Positions 5,446 through 7,282 of a stretch of DNA of 7,282 nt are shown here, piece after piece. Position numbers and translations under genes: made by a program. Source of the stretch: Acinetobacter sp. WCHA45 (GTDB taxonomy: Bacteria; Pseudomonadota; Gammaproteobacteria; Pseudomonadales; Moraxellaceae); NCBI RefSeq assembly GCF_002165255.2, contig NZ_CP028557.1, positions 1 to 7,282 on the forward strand. The letters run 5' to 3'. Positions within the stretch are counted from its first letter, which is position 1; each line of letters starts with the position of its first letter. The notes under the pieces were generated by a model. It did no database searches. It was not told the DNA's origin and saw only the letters and a program-made list of their open reading frames with translations.

Positions 5446-5462
5446 ATTATACATTTATTATA
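5446..5462 (-). promoter_or_regulatory. Two overlapping-range TATAAT boxes upstream of the DUF4747-like gene
   Basis: Reading the minus strand, exact TATAAT hexamers lie at 5462-5457 and 5451-5446, about 30-45 bp before the ATG at 5416. No clear -35 is found in the very AT-rich DNA beyond. A probable but weakly supported promoter. Confidence 0.35.
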
Positions 5463-5573
5463 AATTAAATATAATCTTCTTCTTTTTCATAATAATATAA
5501 GTTGTTACAACTTGTATAATTAATCCAAAGAATTTTTCGTACATAAAAATAGAGTACTTTATTAAAAACCAGA

Positions 5574-5744
5574 TTAACTCTGTTTTTTTTGTTCAATCTG
5601 ATCATTGGCCTCAAACATGCCAGGATTGGTAATCCGAATATTGCCCTGACAATTACCACAAAGCATCAGTCCTGCAAAAAGCTGCACGTTTTCCCTTGAA
5701 TCACAGAAAGCGCAAGGTTTAGAAAGCTGAATAATATTAGTCAT
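5574..5744 (-). CDS. Small zinc-ribbon-like protein (CxxC...CxxC)
   Basis: A 56-residue protein reading MTNIIQLSKPCAFCDSREN and onward. Two CxxC pairs (CAFC at residues 11-14 and CGNC at 29-32), separated by 14 residues, suggest a single four-cysteine zinc site; the remainder is a short charged tail. I chose the ATG at 5744, preceded by GGGAG (5753-5757) about 8 nt upstream, over an in-frame TTG at 5759. The start lies inside the 3' end of the RHH gene (8-bp overlap), so the two are almost certainly one translationally coupled operon. The function is unknown; a metal-binding partner of the RHH protein is plausible. Its stop is followed by 157 bp of AT-rich DNA before the next gene. Confidence 0.72.
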   Translation of the reverse strand: MTNIIQLSKPCAFCDSRENVQLFAGLMLCGNCQGNIRITNPGMFEANDQIEQKKQS

Positions 5745-6126
5745 ATTTTTGACTCCCAATAAAATTATTCTGGGCGTAGGCTGTACCTCTGGCCTGCATA
5801 TTGCGTATATCTTCTTTTTCCATATTCAACTTCATTAAGATGCCAATCAACATCATGTATACGCCACCAAAATCCTCATAATATTTCTCTTTAAAACAAT
5901 TTTCTTGAGTAAAAGTTGTCAAAGAGTGATTCATATTTTTTTCAAAATCATTCACCAATGTTTCAATCCGACTGGCCTGCCGTTCAATACTGGCCATCTG
6001 TAAATTACTGGTCAGTAAATCCCGTAAATAAGTTCCGAGTTTATCGCCCTTCAATTGAGCCAAACGCTCATATTCTTGTGCGACTTGATTGTCTAATCTG
6101 ACGGCTACGGTTCGAGTACTGTTCAT
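5737..6126 (-). CDS. Ribbon-helix-helix DNA-binding protein
   Basis: A 129-residue protein. Residues 4-40 (TRTVAVRLDNQVAQEYERLAQ, then GTYLRDLLTSNL) have the strand-helix-helix pattern of RHH/CopG-MetJ regulators and of relaxosome proteins such as MobC. Residues 45-72 predict a helix or coiled coil; residues 80-105 (YEDFGGVYMMLIGILMKLNMEKEDI) are helical and hydrophobic, probably for oligomerisation. AGGAG (6133-6137) lies 6 nt before the ATG. The zinc-ribbon gene overlaps its 3' end. The upstream region is rich in symmetric and repeated motifs (AACACTGTGTT at 6196-6206, several GTAAACA), fitting binding of this protein near its own promoter. Whether it is an autoregulator, a partition protein or a mobilisation accessory factor is undecided; no relaxase gene is present. 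Confidence 0.75.
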   Translation of the reverse strand: MNSTRTVAVRLDNQVAQEYERLAQLKGDKLGTYLRDLLTSNLQMASIERQASRIETLVNDFEKNMNHSLTTFTQENCFKEKYYEDFGGVYMMLIGILMKLNMEKEDIRNMQARGTAYAQNNFIGSQKYD

Positions 6127-6459
6127 TAAAAACTCCTACAATTTGTTTTCAATCTAAGCACCTAATTTCTAAAAAGTAACTATCAAATATAAGTAAACAC
6201 TGTGTTAAGTTTTAATGATTACAGGTTAAATATCTAATATAAAAAGAGAAATTTACATAAAAACGTAAACAAAGGTGATTACAAGCTATCTCATTGTTTT
6301 GTAAGTAAATATTGCACTTTATTCGCAACAAAAAGTGTTTACAGCTAAGTCTATGAAAGATAATAAAAATCATGCTAAAAGCGTAAACGCTTTCCAGACA
6401 GATGAAAAATCGCTGTATCCCTTATAGCATAAGGCTTTGGAGCTTTTATCTTTAGATGC
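6127..6459. other. AT-rich non-coding region with recurring GTAAACA motifs
   Basis: No supported gene. GTAAACA occurs at 6193-6199 and 6265-6271, inverted at 6336-6342, and as GTAAACG at 6383-6389 inside the arms AAAGCG/CGCTTT; GTAAATA lies at 6305. TGATTACA repeats at 6216-6223 and 6276-6283, 60 bp apart. AACAC-T-GTGTT at 6196-6206 is symmetric. The arrangement suggests protein-binding sites upstream of the RHH gene, possibly an oriT-like or partition region. Confidence 0.4.
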
Positions 6460-6760
6460 GTGGTGTGTGAACCAAAAATTGCCGGTATGTACCGGCTCCC
6501 AATCCATTTAATTGACTTAACTGACAGTAAAGATAGTGCTTGGCCAAAAGAGATCCTGACTATTGTGTTTCGAAGGAAAAAATCTATAAACGGGAACTCT
6601 AGCCTACAGATCAAAAATAAAACCCAAGTTAAAACGCTCTCACATGCGATTTCAGCCAATTTTTTAATAGGACATAGAATCTACTGTTTAAATGAGTAAT
6701 CAGGCCAAATAACGCAAATGAGCGTCAAATAGAGGCTATTTTAATTCTAATTGGGATGAA
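6460..6760. other. Apparently non-coding stretch with a GC-rich palindrome
   Basis: Open frames on both strands here have GTG or weakly supported starts, no recognisable product and no ribosome site. The main visible element is the symmetric GCCGGTA-TG-TACCGGC (6481-6496), conspicuous in AT-rich surroundings. It may hold relics of a former gene, but I cannot identify any. Confidence 0.4.
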
Positions 6761-6763
6761 TAG

Positions 6764-6781
6764 AGCGAGTGTCTACGAGCG
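6764..6781. repeat. 18-bp sequence repeated in inverted orientation at 4395-4412
   Basis: AGCGAGTGTCTACGAGCG here is the exact reverse complement of 4395-4412, 2.35 kb away. The match stops on both sides. It also belongs to the family of GAGCG/AGCGA elements that fill the next 270 bp. Confidence 0.85.
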
Positions 6782-6822
6782 AAGCACCAAAATTCGCGCC
6801 TCGCCTCTCTGAAAAACAGCTT

Positions 6823-6842
6823 TTTAGGCTATGAAGCCTAAA
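6823..6842. repeat. 8-bp perfect inverted repeat
   Basis: TTTAGGCT (6823-6830) and AGCCTAAA (6835-6842) with loop ATGA. No proper U-tract follows on either strand. It lies in the gene-free repeat region; its role is unknown. Confidence 0.5.
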
Positions 6843-6924
6843 TAAGCGTAAATCAAATGCAGAAAATTGAGTCTAGATCGAGCATAGCGAGTAAAAAAGC
6901 TTTATGAGCGAAGCGAATTCCGAG

Positions 6925-6954
6925 TTGCTTTTGCTCTTGCCTTTGCTTTTTCTC
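6925..6954. repeat. Five tandem imperfect hexamers (TTGCTY-like)
   Basis: Consecutive 6-bp units with the pattern TTGCTT/TTGCTC/TTGCCT, the last degenerate (TTTCTC), make a pyrimidine-rich tract broken by one G per unit. Regular spacing suggests a slippage-derived array. It may bend DNA near the origin. Confidence 0.65.
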
Positions 6955-6976
6955 AAAGTCACAACAGAATGATCCA

Positions 6977-7051
6977 AAAAATTGCCCCACGAATCGAGCG
7001 AAAGCGAGATTCAATAGAGTTTGAGCGTAGCGAAAACCAAGGGCAATTTTT
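6977..7051. repeat. 11-bp inverted repeat enclosing a pair of GAGCG elements
   Basis: AAAAATTGCCC (6977-6987) and GGGCAATTTTT (7041-7051) are perfect complements around a 53-bp interior that holds two GAGCGNAGCGA elements. As RNA it would be a long-loop hairpin ending in U5 in the plus direction, so it could weakly stop transcription entering the origin; as DNA it may be a structural boundary. Confidence 0.55.
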
Positions 7052-7058
7052 CATTCCC

Positions 7059-7136
7059 AATGCTTTTAATAATTTTTAAGTTTTTAAATGCTTTTAGATC
7101 TGCTGTAAGCCTTTATTTATAGTATATACAAGGGAT
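7059..7136. other. AT-rich candidate DNA-unwinding element
   Basis: A very AT-rich stretch immediately left of the iterons with two direct copies of AATGCTTTTA (7059-7068 and 7087-7096), 28 bp apart, and poly-T runs between. Placement and composition fit the unwinding region of an iteron origin. No DnaA box was recognised here. Confidence 0.5.
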
Positions 7137-7224
7137 ATACCACACCAAAAAGTCACCTATACCACACCAAAAAGTCACCTATACCACACCAAAAAGTCAC
7201 CTATACCACACCAAAAAGTCACCT
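7137..7224 (+). repeat. Four perfect tandem 22-bp iterons (oriV)
   Basis: Units 7137-7158, 7159-7180, 7181-7202 and 7203-7224 are identical and contiguous, each beginning ATACCACACC and ending AAAGTCACCT. The 22-bp spacing places each site two helical turns from the next, as in Rep_3 plasmid origins. They are the expected RepM monomer-binding sites for initiation and copy control by handcuffing. They lie about 60 bp upstream of repM across the circular junction. Confidence 0.97.
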
Positions 7225-7225
7225 A

Positions 7226-7254
7226 TTTACACCATTGATTAATGATGGTGTAAT
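7226..7254 (+). promoter_or_regulatory. repM promoter overlapped by an inverted-repeat operator
   Basis: TTTACA (7226-7231) and TGTAAT (7249-7254) each match the -35/-10 consensus in 5 of 6 positions, with a 17-bp spacer. The arms TTACACCAT (7227-7235) and ATGGTGTAA (7245-7253) cover both boxes. The ACACCA core is shared with the iterons, so RepM dimers could repress their own gene. An alternative -10, TATAAT at 7264-7269, would leave too short a leader for the ribosome site. Confidence 0.72.
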
Positions 7255-7269
7255 AACACCACGTATAAT

Positions 7270-7276
7270 AAAGGTG
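7270..7276 (+). promoter_or_regulatory. Ribosome binding site of repM
   Basis: AAAGGTG ends 6 nt before the end of the window; joined to base 1 it is correctly spaced for the repM ATG. This is the main evidence that the window is a closed circle. GGTGT (7273-7277) also pairs with ACACC (7256-7260), so the site could be partly occluded in mRNA. Confidence 0.8.
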
Positions 7277-7282
7277 TAGTAA

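Larger units (their letters stand above)
6777..7034. repeat. Cluster of GAGCGNAGCGA elements
   Basis: Five related elements occur at 6777-6785 (GAGCGAAGC), 6880-6891 (GAGCATAGCGAG), 6906-6917 (GAGCGAAGCGAA), 6996-7008 (GAGCGAAAGCGAG) and 7023-7034 (GAGCGTAGCGAA). The last four form two pairs with 26- and 27-bp internal spacing, 116 bp apart. They sit directly upstream of the origin and are not coding. Possible roles are host-factor binding or origin accessory sites. Confidence 0.7.

Noticed and set aside
5526..5540. ACTTGTATAA, resembling a pdif XerC half
   Set aside because: It lacks one base of the core and no XerD half follows.
5465..5659. 64-residue minus-strand frame overlapping the zinc-ribbon gene
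   Set aside because: It shadows the CxxC gene in another frame and continues into AT-rich DNA giving a Tyr/Asn-rich nonsense tail.
6353..6427. 24-codon ORF starting ATGAAAGATAAT
   Set aside because: No ribosome binding site, no recognisable product, and it lies inside the motif-rich non-coding region.
6375..6699. Overlapping open frames of 94 (minus) and 79 (plus) residues
   Set aside because: They lie opposite each other, lack good start signals and recognisable domains, and the plus one starts with GTG; probably chance.
7137..7224. Short tandem repeats considered as a CRISPR array
   Set aside because: The 22-bp units are contiguous with no spacers and lie next to a Rep_3 gene, so they are iterons.

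Overview
The window looks like one complete small circular plasmid of 7282 bp, opened exactly at the start codon of its replication gene. The AT-rich DNA, the Rep_3-family initiator with its usual partner gene, a XerC/XerD recombination (pdif) site and a HicAB toxin-antitoxin module all point to Acinetobacter or a close Moraxellaceae relative. The host is inferred from these families and was not confirmed by a search.

Replication block (about 7059 through the junction to 1550, + strand): an AT-rich stretch with direct repeats, four perfect tandem 22-bp iterons (7137-7224), then a promoter whose -35 and -10 boxes are embedded in an inverted repeat. A ribosome binding site at 7270-7276 correctly serves the ATG at base 1. 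repM (1-936) is followed by a HTH/coiled-coil protein gene (1005-1550), with a perfect 14-bp palindrome in the gap.

Maintenance block (1551-2673): an orphan minus-strand-oriented terminator, a clear pdif site (1701-1728), then hicA (1859-2041) and hicB (2221-2628). The hicA promoter is fused to a perfect 20-bp inverted-repeat operator. The two hic genes are unusually far apart (179 bp), with a hairpin over the hicA stop, a tiny ORF and a second inverted repeat between them. A bidirectional terminator closes hicB.

Cargo block (2724-5416): a small Ser/Ala/Lys-rich protein (minus strand) diverges from a large winged-helix protein (plus strand) across a 112-bp control region with a palindrome and direct repeats. 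The winged-helix gene converges on a DUF4747-like gene (minus strand). The 313 bp between these convergent genes hold tandem repeats and an 18-bp motif found inverted at 6764. The functions of these three genes are unknown.

RHH/zinc-ribbon block (5574-6126, minus strand): a ribbon-helix-helix protein is overlapped by a short CxxC...CxxC protein in a translationally coupled pair. Upstream lies about 1 kb without convincing genes but rich in short repeats: GTAAACA motifs, paired GAGCGNAGCGA elements, a hexamer array and a long-loop inverted repeat. No relaxase gene is visible. If the plasmid moves, it would have to be mobilised in trans or by Xer recombination; this is inference.
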